DNA of 64,000 nucleotides from Paractinoplanes polyasparticus (GTDB lineage: Bacteria > Actinomycetota > Actinomycetes > Mycobacteriales > Micromonosporaceae): contig NZ_JAHWFK010000061.1 of NCBI RefSeq assembly GCF_019710575.1, positions 1 to 64,000 on the forward strand. The letters run 5' to 3'. The position numbers and the translations under genes were made by a program. Of this stretch, positions 17,720 through 26,788 are shown one piece after another (positions within the stretch are counted from its first letter, which is position 1; every line of letters starts with the position of its first letter). A model generated the notes under the pieces. The model made no database searches and was not told the origin of the DNA. It saw nothing but the letters and a program-made list of their open reading frames with translations.

Positions 17720-18840
17720 GGATCGGCGTCGTCACGAGCGCCTACCACCCCGACATCGGCGGCGTGGAGACGCACGTCCGGCGGCTCTGTGCCGCGCTGG
17801 TCGCCGCCGGCGACGAGGTCGAGGTGCTCACCCAGCACACCCACGGCTCGGTCGACTCGATCGACGGGGTGCTGGTCCGCCGGTTCCCGCTCACCGTCAA
17901 GGCGTCCAACTACCGCCTGTCGGCGGGATTGTGGCGGTGGCTGCGGCGCAACGCCGGTCGCTACGACGTGCTCCACGCGCACAGCTACCACGCGCTGGCC
18001 GCCCTGCCGGCCGCGCTGACCAACCGCACGCCGCTCGTGTTCACGCCGCACTACCACGGCACCGGCCACAGCCGGCTGCGTGCGGCGCTGCACCCGATCT
18101 ACCGGCCGCTGGGCCGGCGGATCGTGGCCCGGGCCGGGCGGATCATCTGCGTCTCCCGCGCCGAGCGGGACCTGCTGAGCAGCCACTTCCCGGAGGCGCG
18201 GGGCCGACTGGTGGTGGTGCCCAACGGCACCGACCCGGCGCCCGACCTGGTGGCCGGGCCCGAGCCGGGACGCAGCATCCTCTGTGTCGGGCGGCTCGAG
18301 CGCTACAAGCGGGTCGACCGGGTGATCCAGGCGATGGTCCACCTGCCCGCCGACCACCGCCTCGACGTGGTCGGCGCCGGGCCGGCCCGCGAGGAGTGGG
18401 AGCACCTGGCGGCCCGGCTCGGTCTGGCGCCGGACCGGGTCGTGTTCCACGGCCGGCTGCCCGACGGCGCCTTCCACGCCCGGATGGCGTCGGCCGCGGC
18501 GGTGGTCTCGGCGTCCGGCCACGAGGCGTTCGGCATGGCGGTGGCCGACGCGCTGACCGCCGGCATCCCGACCGTGGCCAGCTTCATCCCGGCGCACCGG
18601 GAACTGGCCGCGATGGTCGCCCCCGGAGCGCCGCTCTGGCTGGTCAACCCGGACGACGAGGCCGCGCTGGCCGAGACGCTGCGGGTCGCGGCCGGCACCG
18701 CCCGGGCCGAGCACGGCCGCAACGCGCTGCCCACGTGGAGCGACGTCGTGCTGGCGACCCGGGAGATCTACGCGAGCCTCGCCCCGTCCGTCCACATCAT
18801 CCAGCAGGCCAAGGCCGGTGCCGGAGCCGGCGACCGATGA
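17716..18840 (+). CDS. Family 4 glycosyltransferase with E-X7-D in place of E-X7-E
   Basis: A 374-residue GT-B-fold transferase. The N-terminal acceptor domain is RIGVVTSAYHPDIGGVETHVRRL, typical of GT4. The donor domain contains ILCVGRLERYKRVDRVIQAM and SGHEAFGMAVADALTAG. The second glutamate of the usual E-X7-E motif is aspartate here. The GTG start overlaps the TGA of the GT2 gene (GTGA) and the stop overlaps the next ATG. It very likely adds a sugar to a lipid-linked intermediate in the cytoplasm. Donor and linkage are unknown. Confidence 0.9.
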   Translation: MRIGVVTSAYHPDIGGVETHVRRLCAALVAAGDEVEVLTQHTHGSVDSIDGVLVRRFPLTVKASNYRLSAGLWRWLRRNAGRYDVLHAHSYHALAALPAALTNRTPLVFTPHYHGTGHSRLRAALHPIYRPLGRRIVARAGRIICVSRAERDLLSSHFPEARGRLVVVPNGTDPAPDLVAGPEPGRSILCVGRLERYKRVDRVIQAMVHLPADHRLDVVGAGPAREEWEHLAARLGLAPDRVVFHGRLPDGAFHARMASAAAVVSASGHEAFGMAVADALTAGIPTVASFIPAHRELAAMVAPGAPLWLVNPDDEAALAETLRVAAGTARAEHGRNALPTWSDVVLATREIYASLAPSVHIIQQAKAGAGAGDR

Positions 18841-20756
18841 CCCTGACCCGGCCGGCTCCCGGCAGAACAACCGGCGCTGCCGTCGCGAGCCCGCTCGAGG
18901 CCGCTGCGACGGTGTCCCGCCGGCCGGCCATCCTCTGTGCCGCCACCCTGGTCGCCACCGGCTCGGCCGGAGCCGCCCTGCTGGTGGCGGCCAACCGCGC
19001 CGCCGAGTGGGACACCGGCCGGCAGTTCGCGCTCTTCTGGGCCGGCATGCTGGTGTTCACGCTGCCCGCGGTCTACTGGCTGGTGCGCCGCGGGACCGGG
19101 ACACGGCTGCGGGTGGCGGTGCTGACGGCGTACGCGGGCTTCACCTACCTGCCCAAACTGCTGCGCACGCCGGATGGGCCGCTCTATCACGACGAGTTCG
19201 CCCACTGGCGCCAGGCCCGCGAGATCCTGCTCGACGGCCGGCTCTTCGAACAGAACCCGATCGTCAAGGTCGTCGGCGACTTCCCGGGCCTGCACTCGGC
19301 GGTGGCCGCGATCAGCGGGCTCACCGGCGTCTCGATCTGGCACGGCGCGCTGCTCGTGCTGATGGTGGCGCACCTGCTCGTGGTGCTGGGCGTGGCCGTG
19401 CTGGCCGAGGAGATCTGGCAGGACGCCCGGATCGCCGCGGTGGCCACGATCGTCTACAGCCTCAACAGCTCGTTCCTCTTCTTCGACACCCAGTTCGGGT
19501 ACGAGTCCCTGGCCATCCCGCTGCTGGTGTGGACCCTGGTCGCGTTGCACCGGGCGATGCGCGGGCCGGCCGGACGGGCCCGGCTCGGCTGGTCGGCGGT
19601 GACAGTGATGCTCTCCGCGGCCACCATCGCCACCCACCACCTGACCGCTCTCGGGCTGCTCGGCGTCATGCTGATCCTCTGCGCGGTGGCCACGGCCCGG
19701 GCCCTGCGCCGAATCAACCCGCGCGCCGTCACCTGGACCGCCTGGGCGCTCACCGCCGCGGCCACCGTGCTGGTCGTGTCCTATCTGTGGGTGGTCGCGC
19801 CGCGTACCGCCGGATACCTCGACCCCTATCTGGCCCGCGCGCTCGACCAGTTCGCCGGGATGGCCGGCGAGGGCGGGGGCGGCGGCCGCACCCTGTTCCG
19901 CGAGTCGATCGCGCCCTGGTGGGAGCGGGCGGCGGCGTTCGGGGCGCAGGGCGTCGCGGGGCTGGGCATGCTGGCGGCCGCCCTGTGGCTGCGCCGCCGG
20001 CGCGAGGGTGACGCGGTGTCGCGCAACGGCGCGCTGACCATGTTCGTGCTCGGCTCCTGCTACTTCCCGGCGGCGCTGCTGATCCTCACCCCGAGCGGGG
20101 CCGAGGGCGCGCGCCGCTCGTGGGCCTTCAGCTATCTCGGGATCGCGCTGGTCGTGGCGCCGGTGGTGATCTGGCTGCTCGACCGGGCCCCGTTCTACAG
20201 CGGGACTGCGTTGCTCGCGGTCTGCGCGGTCGTCATGGTCGGCAACACCGCGGCCGGCATGAACCCGTCCTACCGCTTCCCGGGCCCGCCCGTCTTCGGC
20301 TCGGACACCCGCTCGGCGATCCCCGAGGTGTCCGCCGCGTCGGCCTGGCTGCGCTCGACCCAGGGCCGCGATCTGCGGATCGTCGCCGACCGCTACTCCG
20401 GGCTGATCTTCGGCTCGTTCGGCGGGCAGCGACCGGTCACCGGCTCGGTGTCGTTCCCCACCTACGACCTCTACCTCGCCCAGCCCGGCCGGCAGCCCTC
20501 GCCCCGGCTGATCGAGCAGCTCAGCTCGTGGCGGTTCACCTATCTGATCGTCGACCGGCGGATGGCCCGGGAGGTGCCGGAGATCCAGATCTACTTCGAG
20601 ACCAACGAGCCGGTTCCGCACAGCGACAAGCCCGCGTTCACGCTCGGTCAGCTCACCAAGTTCGACCGGACGCCGTGGACGATCAAGATCTACGACAGCG
20701 GCAACATCGCGATCTACCGGTTCGACTTCGCCTCGCTGCGGAAGGCCGCGCGATGA
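18837..20756 (+). CDS. Multi-spanning membrane protein, GT-C-like glycosyltransferase candidate
   Basis: A 639-residue protein with about a dozen hydrophobic helices and a C-terminal soluble domain (about 480-639) likely on the outer face. After the second or third helix, PLYHDEFAHWRQAREILL (about residues 113-130) carries an acidic pair in a first extracytoplasmic loop, the hallmark of GT-C enzymes that use polyprenyl-phosphate sugars. No precise family is recognised. The ATG overlaps the previous TGA, and the stop overlaps the next ATG. It could instead act as a polymerase for the exported glycan, as no separate Wzy is present. Confidence 0.72.
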   Translation: MTLTRPAPGRTTGAAVASPLEAAATVSRRPAILCAATLVATGSAGAALLVAANRAAEWDTGRQFALFWAGMLVFTLPAVYWLVRRGTGTRLRVAVLTAYAGFTYLPKLLRTPDGPLYHDEFAHWRQAREILLDGRLFEQNPIVKVVGDFPGLHSAVAAISGLTGVSIWHGALLVLMVAHLLVVLGVAVLAEEIWQDARIAAVATIVYSLNSSFLFFDTQFGYESLAIPLLVWTLVALHRAMRGPAGRARLGWSAVTVMLSAATIATHHLTALGLLGVMLILCAVATARALRRINPRAVTWTAWALTAAATVLVVSYLWVVAPRTAGYLDPYLARALDQFAGMAGEGGGGGRTLFRESIAPWWERAAAFGAQGVAGLGMLAAALWLRRRREGDAVSRNGALTMFVLGSCYFPAALLILTPSGAEGARRSWAFSYLGIALVVAPVVIWLLDRAPFYSGTALLAVCAVVMVGNTAAGMNPSYRFPGPPVFGSDTRSAIPEVSAASAWLRSTQGRDLRIVADRYSGLIFGSFGGQRPVTGSVSFPTYDLYLAQPGRQPSPRLIEQLSSWRFTYLIVDRRMAREVPEIQIYFETNEPVPHSDKPAFTLGQLTKFDRTPWTIKIYDSGNIAIYRFDFASLRKAAR

Positions 20757-21517
20757 CGACGCCCCGGATCCTCGCCGCCACCTACGCCGCCCTGGCCGTT
20801 CTCGGGTTCGCCGGGGGCCCGCCCTGGGTGCTCACCCCGCTCTGCCTGGCCGCGCTGGTCGCCCTGGGCGAGTTGTGGCTGCGCGCGCTGGCCGGCGAGG
20901 CGATGCCGACGGTCACCCGGATCGGGCTGGCCACCGCGGCCGGACTGGTCAGCCTGCCCTTCCTGGCGATCACACTGCACGCGACGGGCATCCTGATCCG
21001 GCCCCGGGCGCTGGCCGTCGGGCTCGCCGTTCTGGCCACCCTGCTCGGCGTGATCGTCCTGCTGCGGGAGCGGGCGGACGGTGCGCCGGTCGATCCGCGC
21101 CTGCCGCGCACGGTCGCCGCCGTCGCCATCCCCGGCTTCCTCACCCTGGTCGCGGGGTTCCTCGCCCTCCAGGCGTACGACCGGTTGCCGCACCCGCCGC
21201 AACCCGGCTACACGAGCCTGGCCCTCAACGGCTGGGCCGGCGACATCGACCGCCCGGTCGCGATCCCGGCCCGCGGCGTGCACGTGCCCGTGCGGGTGAG
21301 CAGCGCCGGGCGTCCGGCCGCGACCGAACCCCTGCGCGTACGGGTCGGCAGCCGCCTCGTCTCGGGCCGGGCGCTCGCCGTCGTGCCCGGCACGACCCGC
21401 TCGGTCGACGTCTTCGTGCCCGCACCGCCCGGCAACTGCCTGCACCGCATCGAGATCAGCCTGGGCGCCACCAGCACCGTCTTCTACGGTCACGGGCCGG
21501 GACAGCGCCGGTGCTGA
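20753..21517 (+). CDS. Membrane protein of unknown function in glycan operon
   Basis: A 254-residue protein with four or five hydrophobic helices in the first 145 residues (LAATYAALAVLGFAGG to GFLTLVAGFLALQAY). A soluble tail follows (about 150-254) rich in beta-type sequence, including CLHRIEISLGATSTVFYG. The tail probably faces outside. No family is recognised. The ATG overlaps the upstream stop (ATGA), and the 3' end overlaps the flippase start by 7 bases. Strict coupling implies it works with the flippase or the GT-C-like protein, for instance in chain modification or export. Confidence 0.7.
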   Translation: MTTPRILAATYAALAVLGFAGGPPWVLTPLCLAALVALGELWLRALAGEAMPTVTRIGLATAAGLVSLPFLAITLHATGILIRPRALAVGLAVLATLLGVIVLLRERADGAPVDPRLPRTVAAVAIPGFLTLVAGFLALQAYDRLPHPPQPGYTSLALNGWAGDIDRPVAIPARGVHVPVRVSSAGRPAATEPLRVRVGSRLVSGRALAVVPGTTRSVDVFVPAPPGNCLHRIEISLGATSTVFYGHGPGQRRC

Positions 21518-22764
21518 AGACCGTCGCGCGGGACTCGCTGGCCCGCAACAGCGCCCTGATCATGGCGAGCACGGCCGGCACCGCCGGGCTCGGCTACCTC
21601 TACTGGCTGCTGGCCGCGCGCGAACTGGCCCAGTCGTCGATCGGCACGGCCACCGCGCTGATCTCGATCGCGGCCGTCGTCAGCATGGTGTCCAATCTGG
21701 GCCTGGGGCACATGTTCATCCAGCGGCTGCCCGGCACCGGGGTCGGCGAGTGGTCGCGGATCGTCAGCGCCGGCCTGCTGCTCGGCTGCGGCGCCACCGC
21801 GCTCGTCTCGTCCGCCGCGGGCCTCGTGCTGCCCGCGCTGGGCGGGCACTTCGCCTTCCTGCGGAACTCGTCCGGCCTCGTCGCGCTGGTCGTCACGGCC
21901 GTCGCGCTGACCGCGTCGACGCTGCTCGACAACGTCTTCGTGGCCCACCGGGCCAGCCACGGCATGCTCACCCGCAACCTGGCGCTGGCCGGCGGCAAGC
22001 TGGTCACGCTGGCCGTGCTCACCTGGGCCGGCTACGGCGGGGCGTCGGTCGTGCTGCTCGCCTGGACGCTGCCGTCGGTGGCCGTCACCGCGTACACCGT
22101 GATCGCGAGCCTGCCCCGGCTGCGCCCCGGCGCCCGGCTCGGCGGGGCCGGGGTCGGGGCCGAACTGCGGCACGTCCAGGGCTCGCTGGGCGGCCACCAC
22201 CTGATCAACCTGGCCCAGGCCGGCCCCACCGCGCTGCTGCCGGTGCTGGTCACCGCGCGGCTCGGGCCCGAGGCCAACGGCCACTTCTACGTCGCCTGGA
22301 TGACCGCCTCGATGCTGTTCATGGTCTCGCCCGCGGTGGCCTCGGCCTTCTACGCCGAGCGGGCCAACGCGGCGCCGGCCGGTCTGCCCCGGGCAGCCGC
22401 GGTCGTGCTCGCGGTGACCGGGCCGCCCGCGCTGCTGCTGTTCTTCGCCGGCGACTGGATCCTCGGCCTGTTCAGCCCGGGCTTCGCGGCCGAGGGCGGG
22501 CTGCTGCTGCGCATCCTCGTGCTCGCCGCGCTGCCCGACGCCATCACCAACCTCGTCGTCGCGCATTGGCGCTCGCTCGGTCAGTTCCGCCGCTGCCTGC
22601 GCCTCAACCTGCTGATGGCCACCACCTGCCTGACCCTCACCTGGCTGTGGCTGCCCGGCACCGGGATCGAGGCCGCCGGAATCGCCTGGCTGGTCGGGCA
22701 GTCCGTGGGCGCGTTGGCCGTCGCCGTCAGTTCCGTCCGCCGAAGAGGGGCCGCCGCCGCATGA
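21511..22764 (+). CDS. Polysaccharide flippase (Wzx/MATE-like, MurJ-superfamily)
   Basis: A 417-residue integral membrane protein with about twelve helices. DSLARNSALIMASTAGTAGLGYLYWLLAARELAQSSIGTATALISI at the N-terminus is the typical first-two-helix pattern of Polysacc_synt flippases, which move lipid-linked glycans across the membrane. The start is a GTG at 21511 inside the end of the preceding gene. The stop overlaps the next ATG. Presence of a dedicated flippase indicates that the cluster product is made on a lipid carrier inside the cell and finished outside. Confidence 0.85.
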   Translation: MLKTVARDSLARNSALIMASTAGTAGLGYLYWLLAARELAQSSIGTATALISIAAVVSMVSNLGLGHMFIQRLPGTGVGEWSRIVSAGLLLGCGATALVSSAAGLVLPALGGHFAFLRNSSGLVALVVTAVALTASTLLDNVFVAHRASHGMLTRNLALAGGKLVTLAVLTWAGYGGASVVLLAWTLPSVAVTAYTVIASLPRLRPGARLGGAGVGAELRHVQGSLGGHHLINLAQAGPTALLPVLVTARLGPEANGHFYVAWMTASMLFMVSPAVASAFYAERANAAPAGLPRAAAVVLAVTGPPALLLFFAGDWILGLFSPGFAAEGGLLLRILVLAALPDAITNLVVAHWRSLGQFRRCLRLNLLMATTCLTLTWLWLPGTGIEAAGIAWLVGQSVGALAVAVSSVRRRGAAAA

Positions 22765-24008
22765 AGATCCTGCACCTGTCCAACCTGTACGCGCCGGTGA
22801 TCGGCGGTCTCGAACGCAGCATCGCCACCAGCAGCGAGGAGCTGGTGCGCCGCGGGCACGAGGTCACCGTGCTCACGCTGGCGACGCCGCTCGCCGGGCA
22901 CGACGAGACGATCCGCGGCGTACGGGTGAAACGCGTCCGCAGCGTGGCCAACACCCTGCTGCCCGGCATGAACCAGGACGCGGCCAAGCCGTTCCACCCG
23001 ACCACGGCCGACCCGTTCACCACCGCGGCCATCCGGCGGGTGCTGCGCAGCGGCGACTACGACGTCGTGCACAGCCACGACTGGATGATGTACAGCTATC
23101 TGCCGCTGCGCTACGGGCGCGACGGGCGGCCGCACGTGCACACGGCTCACGACTTCGGGTTCACGTGCGTCAAGAAGACGTACGCACGTGAGGGCCGGCC
23201 TTGCGGCGGGCCGCGGCTGGGCCGGTGCGTGCCGTGCGCGAGCGAGCAGTACGGGCGGCCGCGGTCGGCGCTGCTCACCGCGGCCCTGCGGGCGCACCGG
23301 CACCGGGGCATCGACGCGCTGACCGCCATCTCGACGGCCGTGGCCGACGGCGTCATCAACGGGCGGCTGCCGGGCGACGTGCCCGTCCAGGTGATCAGCA
23401 GCCTGGTGCCGGACGGCCTCGACGCGCTGGCCCGGGACACGCCCCGGCCGGCGTGGCTGCCGGCGGGGCGCTACCTGTTGTTCGTCGGCCAGCTCGGGCC
23501 GCACAAGGGCATCGATGTGCTCTTCACCGCGTACGCGAAACTGCTGGCCGGATGGCAGCAGCCGGACCCGCCGCCCGCCCTGGTCTGCCTGGGCACGCCG
23601 CGGGCCGACACTCCGCCGATCCCGCCCGGTGTCGTGGTGCGGCACAACGTCGCGCACCCCGAGGTGATGGCGGCCTGGCACCACGCGGCGGCCGGAGTGG
23701 TGCCGTCCGTCCTCGAACCGATGGGCCAGGTCGCCGTGGAGGCGCTGCTGGCCGGCACGCCGCTGATCGCCACCGACGCCGGCGGCCTGGCCACCATGAT
23801 CCGCGACGGCGAGAGCGGCCTCCAGGTGCCGGTGGGCGACCCCGGCGCGCTCGTGGCCGCCCTGTCGCGGCTGCTCACCGACCCCGCCCTGACCGCGCGG
23901 TTGCGCGTGGCCGGGCATCAGCGCGGGCTCGACTACACGGCCGCGCGCGTCGTCCCGCAGATCGAGGAGGTCTACCGTGACTGCATCGCCACCGCCACCA
24001 GGCGCTGA
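22761..24008 (+). CDS. Family 4 glycosyltransferase with cysteine-rich insertion
   Basis: A 415-residue GT-B transferase. MKILHLSNLYAPVIGGLERS is the usual GT4 opening. LLFVGQLGPHKGIDVLF and VPSVLEPMGQVAVEALLAGTP supply the donor domain with an intact E-X7-E. Between the domains, about residues 133-160, HDFGFTCVKKTYAREGRPCGG and GRCVPCAS hold four cysteines that look like a structural zinc or disulfide knuckle. A similar Cys-rich segment occurs in some bacterial GT4 enzymes. The ATG overlaps the flippase stop. The end overlaps the next gene by 32 bases. Confidence 0.9.
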   Translation: MKILHLSNLYAPVIGGLERSIATSSEELVRRGHEVTVLTLATPLAGHDETIRGVRVKRVRSVANTLLPGMNQDAAKPFHPTTADPFTTAAIRRVLRSGDYDVVHSHDWMMYSYLPLRYGRDGRPHVHTAHDFGFTCVKKTYAREGRPCGGPRLGRCVPCASEQYGRPRSALLTAALRAHRHRGIDALTAISTAVADGVINGRLPGDVPVQVISSLVPDGLDALARDTPRPAWLPAGRYLLFVGQLGPHKGIDVLFTAYAKLLAGWQQPDPPPALVCLGTPRADTPPIPPGVVVRHNVAHPEVMAAWHHAAAGVVPSVLEPMGQVAVEALLAGTPLIATDAGGLATMIRDGESGLQVPVGDPGALVAALSRLLTDPALTARLRVAGHQRGLDYTAARVVPQIEEVYRDCIATATRR

Positions 24009-25257
24009 CGAACGCCCCCGGGTGGTGGTCGTCGGCTCGGGCTGGCGGTTCCTCTCCGGGATCAGCTATTACACCTGCCGGCTCAGCAACGCGCTGGCCG
24101 CCGACCATCAGGTCGGGACGATCCTGATGCGACAGCTGCTGCCGACCCGGCTCTATCCGGGGCGCGGGCGGGTGGGTCGTCAGTTGAGTGAGCTCTCGTA
24201 CGACCCCTCCGTGCACGTCTTCGACGGGGTCGACTGGTGGGCCGTGCCCAGCCTGATCCGGGCGGCGCGGTTCCTGCTCTCGTTCCGGCCGTCGGTGATC
24301 GTCTTCCAGTGGTGGACGGGGACGGTGCTGCACTCGTATCTCGTGCTCTGCCTGGTCGCGCGGCTGGCCGGGATCAAGGTGGTGGTCGAGTTCCACGAGG
24401 TGCAGGACACGGGGGAGGCGCAGCATCGGTGGGCGGCCCTCTACTGCCGCAAGCTGATCAAGCCGCTGCTGCGCCGGACCGACGGGGTGGTGGTGCACTC
24501 GCGCTTCGACCGGGTTGCCCTGCGGGCGACGTACGACCTGGGCGACGTGCCGGACGAGGTCGTGCTGCACGGCCCGTTCGACCACCACGAGACCGCTGCT
24601 CCTTCCGCCCCGCGCCCGCGGGCTGCTGGTGACGCCTGCCGCCTGCTTTTCTTCGGCACGATCCGGCCCTACAAGGGCCTGGAGGATCTGGTCGAGGCGT
24701 TCGGGCAGTTGCCTTCGCACTACACGCTGACCGTGGTGGGGGAGACGTGGGAGGGCTGGACGCTGCCCGCTTCCCTGATCGCCGAGTCGGCCGCCCGGGA
24801 CCGCATCACCTTCGTCAACCGCTACGTCGCCGACTCCGAGGTGGACGGATTCTTCGCGGCAGCCGACGTGGTGGTGCTGCCGTACCGGCGCAGTTCGGCC
24901 AGCGGGCCGCTGCACATCGCGATGAGCCACGGGCTGCCGGTCGTCGTCACGGCGGTGGGCGGTCTGGTCGAGGCGGCCGAGAAGTACTCCGGAACGACGT
25001 TCGTGGCGGCCGGCTCGGCGTCCGCTCTGGCCGAGGCCGTCATTTCCGCGTCGGCGAACACCGGAAGGCGGCACACCGATCCTTCTTCGTGGGAAGAATC
25101 GGTGGCCGCCTTCACGCGCCTGTTCGCCCGGATCGGCCTCACGTCCGGGCTGCCTTCCGGCGCGGGGCCCTCGCATGCGGAGCGGGTGGCTCAGGACGCG
25201 GAGATCACCGCGTCGTCGAACCAGACCGTGCCCTTGTTGTCGCCCGACTTGAGGTGA
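23977..25257 (+). CDS. Glycosyltransferase (GT4-like)
   Basis: A 426-residue GT-B-type protein. RVVVVGSGWRFLSGISYYTCRL opens the acceptor domain, LLFFGTIRPYKGLEDLVEAF opens the donor domain, and VVLPYRRSSASGPLHIAMSHGLPVV is the donor-site helix, with no E-X7-E. The GTG start lies 32 bases inside the preceding gene. The last 22 codons overlap, tail to tail, the end of the GH5-like gene. The extra C-terminal residues after TSGLPSGAG look like read-through into that gene and may be dispensable. It is the last gene of the glycan operon. Confidence 0.86.
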   Translation: MTASPPPPGADERPRVVVVGSGWRFLSGISYYTCRLSNALAADHQVGTILMRQLLPTRLYPGRGRVGRQLSELSYDPSVHVFDGVDWWAVPSLIRAARFLLSFRPSVIVFQWWTGTVLHSYLVLCLVARLAGIKVVVEFHEVQDTGEAQHRWAALYCRKLIKPLLRRTDGVVVHSRFDRVALRATYDLGDVPDEVVLHGPFDHHETAAPSAPRPRAAGDACRLLFFGTIRPYKGLEDLVEAFGQLPSHYTLTVVGETWEGWTLPASLIAESAARDRITFVNRYVADSEVDGFFAAADVVVLPYRRSSASGPLHIAMSHGLPVVVTAVGGLVEAAEKYSGTTFVAAGSASALAEAVISASANTGRRHTDPSSWEESVAAFTRLFARIGLTSGLPSGAGPSHAERVAQDAEITASSNQTVPLLSPDLR

Positions 25258-26738
25258 ACCTGCATGCTGGTCGAGCCGGCCGGGGCGACCCCGTCGACGA
25301 CCAGCCTGGTCCAGCCGGTGGTGCCGACCGGCAGCCAGGTCGACGAGGTGCCGCCGAGCCACTTGTCGTTCATGTCGAACCAGCTCAGCGCGATCTGGGT
25401 GGTGCCGGTGGCCGCGTTGCCGCGGGCCCACACCTCGCCGTGCCACTTCTGGCCGCCCCTGACCGGAACGATCGGCGAGACCCGGTACGACGGGGAGCCG
25501 GCCGAGGTCTTGCCGGTGTTGGTGAGGCTGATCGACCACTTGCCGGTGCGTGCCGCCGACTGGGTCTTGACCGCGAGGCCCAGCTCGGGCATGAAGGCCC
25601 GCCACGGGCTCTGGCCGGCGGTCAGCTCGAAGCTCGGGTCCATCAGCGACGCCGGCATGGCGGTGTTGGTCCAGCCGGCCTTGACGGCCGCGGCGGCCGG
25701 CTTGGCGCTCCCGTCGACCCGGTAGAGGCCGTAGCTGTACTGGGCCGGAATGCGCGAGACGGCCGACGACGGGATGGCGCCCTGGGTGAAGTCGTTCAGC
25801 GTCCACGGCGCCACGGACTGCACGCCGGCCGCTTTCGCCGCCTCGAAGACCCGGGCCAGGAAGGCCGCCTGCTCACCCTCGGTGTTCTGCAGGGTGTTCA
25901 GGCCGACCTCGCCGATGACCATCGGGAACGGCGCGGCCGTGGCCTGCGCGTTCTTGATGACCGCGAGCGCGCGCTCGGAGTTGCCGTAGAAGTGGAAGTC
26001 GAAGTAGTCGATCGGGGTCGAGGCCAGCGCTGACTTGATCTTCGCCATGCCCGGGACGCCGGACGTGCCGTCCACCGAGAAGGTCAGCGGCATGGTCGGG
26101 AACGACGAGCGCATCGCCGGAACCATCTTCCGGGCCCACGCCACGGCCGCGGTGTCGCCGGCGTTGAACTCGTTCTGAAGCTCGAACGCGATGACGCGCT
26201 TGTCGTCCTTGTAGCGGGTCAGCACGGTGTTGACCCAGGAGATGCTGTTGGCCACCTCCCCGTAGCCGTTCCACCAGTCGAAGAGGGTGAACTTGACGGT
26301 CATGCCGCGGGCCGCGGCCATGTCGACCAGCGCGGCCAGCCGATCCTGGTAGCCGTTCCACGGCTTCGGCCAGCCGAAGGTGTTCGGGAAGATGATGACG
26401 CGGAGGTTGTCCGCGCCGAGCGCGTCGGCCTTGGCCAGGTCGGCGTCGATCCTGGCCGGGTTCCAGTCGGTCCACATCTTCGACCAGCCACCCGCGGACG
26501 GGTAGTAGTTGAGCGACTTGGCGGTCTTCACGGCGGCCAGGCGCGAGGCCAGGGTGGGGAGGGTCTCGGTCTTGACCGTCGCCTGGACGGGTGAGCTGGT
26601 CTTCATGACGGACTTGACGGTGGCGGTGGGCGTCTTCGTCGTCTCCGGGGCAGCCGCGGTGGCCGGGGGGTGCGGCAGGGCAATTCCCAGGAACAGCGAC
26701 GAGGCCAGGACTGCGGCGCAGCGGCGAGGCGAGATCAC
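25191..26738 (-). CDS. Secreted GH5-like glycoside hydrolase with C-terminal carbohydrate-binding domain
   Basis: A 515-residue exported enzyme. The signal peptide (RRCAAVLASSLFLGIALPHPPATAAA) starts directly at a GTG with GAAGG 11 bases upstream, so the open sequence further 5' is leader. A Thr/Lys-rich linker precedes a TIM-barrel domain (about 75-360). It has FELQNEFNAG, with Glu190 as probable acid/base, and MVIGEVGLNT, with Glu277 as probable nucleophile, the arrangement of GH5/clan A. The tail (about 365-515: DPSFELTAG to TVWFDDAVISAS) is a jelly-roll binding module like CBM4/9 or CBM-type lectins. It probably hydrolyses beta-glucan or mannan outside the cell. Confidence 0.83.
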   Translation of the reverse strand: MISPRRCAAVLASSLFLGIALPHPPATAAAPETTKTPTATVKSVMKTSSPVQATVKTETLPTLASRLAAVKTAKSLNYYPSAGGWSKMWTDWNPARIDADLAKADALGADNLRVIIFPNTFGWPKPWNGYQDRLAALVDMAAARGMTVKFTLFDWWNGYGEVANSISWVNTVLTRYKDDKRVIAFELQNEFNAGDTAAVAWARKMVPAMRSSFPTMPLTFSVDGTSGVPGMAKIKSALASTPIDYFDFHFYGNSERALAVIKNAQATAAPFPMVIGEVGLNTLQNTEGEQAAFLARVFEAAKAAGVQSVAPWTLNDFTQGAIPSSAVSRIPAQYSYGLYRVDGSAKPAAAAVKAGWTNTAMPASLMDPSFELTAGQSPWRAFMPELGLAVKTQSAARTGKWSISLTNTGKTSAGSPSYRVSPIVPVRGGQKWHGEVWARGNAATGTTQIALSWFDMNDKWLGGTSSTWLPVGTTGWTRLVVDGVAPAGSTSMQVHLKSGDNKGTVWFDDAVISAS

Positions 26739-26774
26739 GGTGGGTCGGTGCCCTTCGTTCGAGGTGCGGAATGG

Positions 26775-26788
26775 TGGGAGCGACCCCC
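26775..26788 (-). promoter_or_regulatory. Possible CebR-like operator upstream of the GH5-like gene
   Basis: TGGGAGCGACCCCC matches 11 of 14 bases of the cello-oligosaccharide repressor site TGGGAGCGCTCCCA. It lies 37-50 bases before the GTG of a secreted hydrolase. The left half is perfect, the right half weak. Confidence 0.35.

Noticed and set aside
16904..25257. Secondary-metabolite (antibiotic glycoside) cluster
   Set aside because: No polyketide, peptide synthetase or deoxysugar genes; the flippase and GT set point to a surface glycan.
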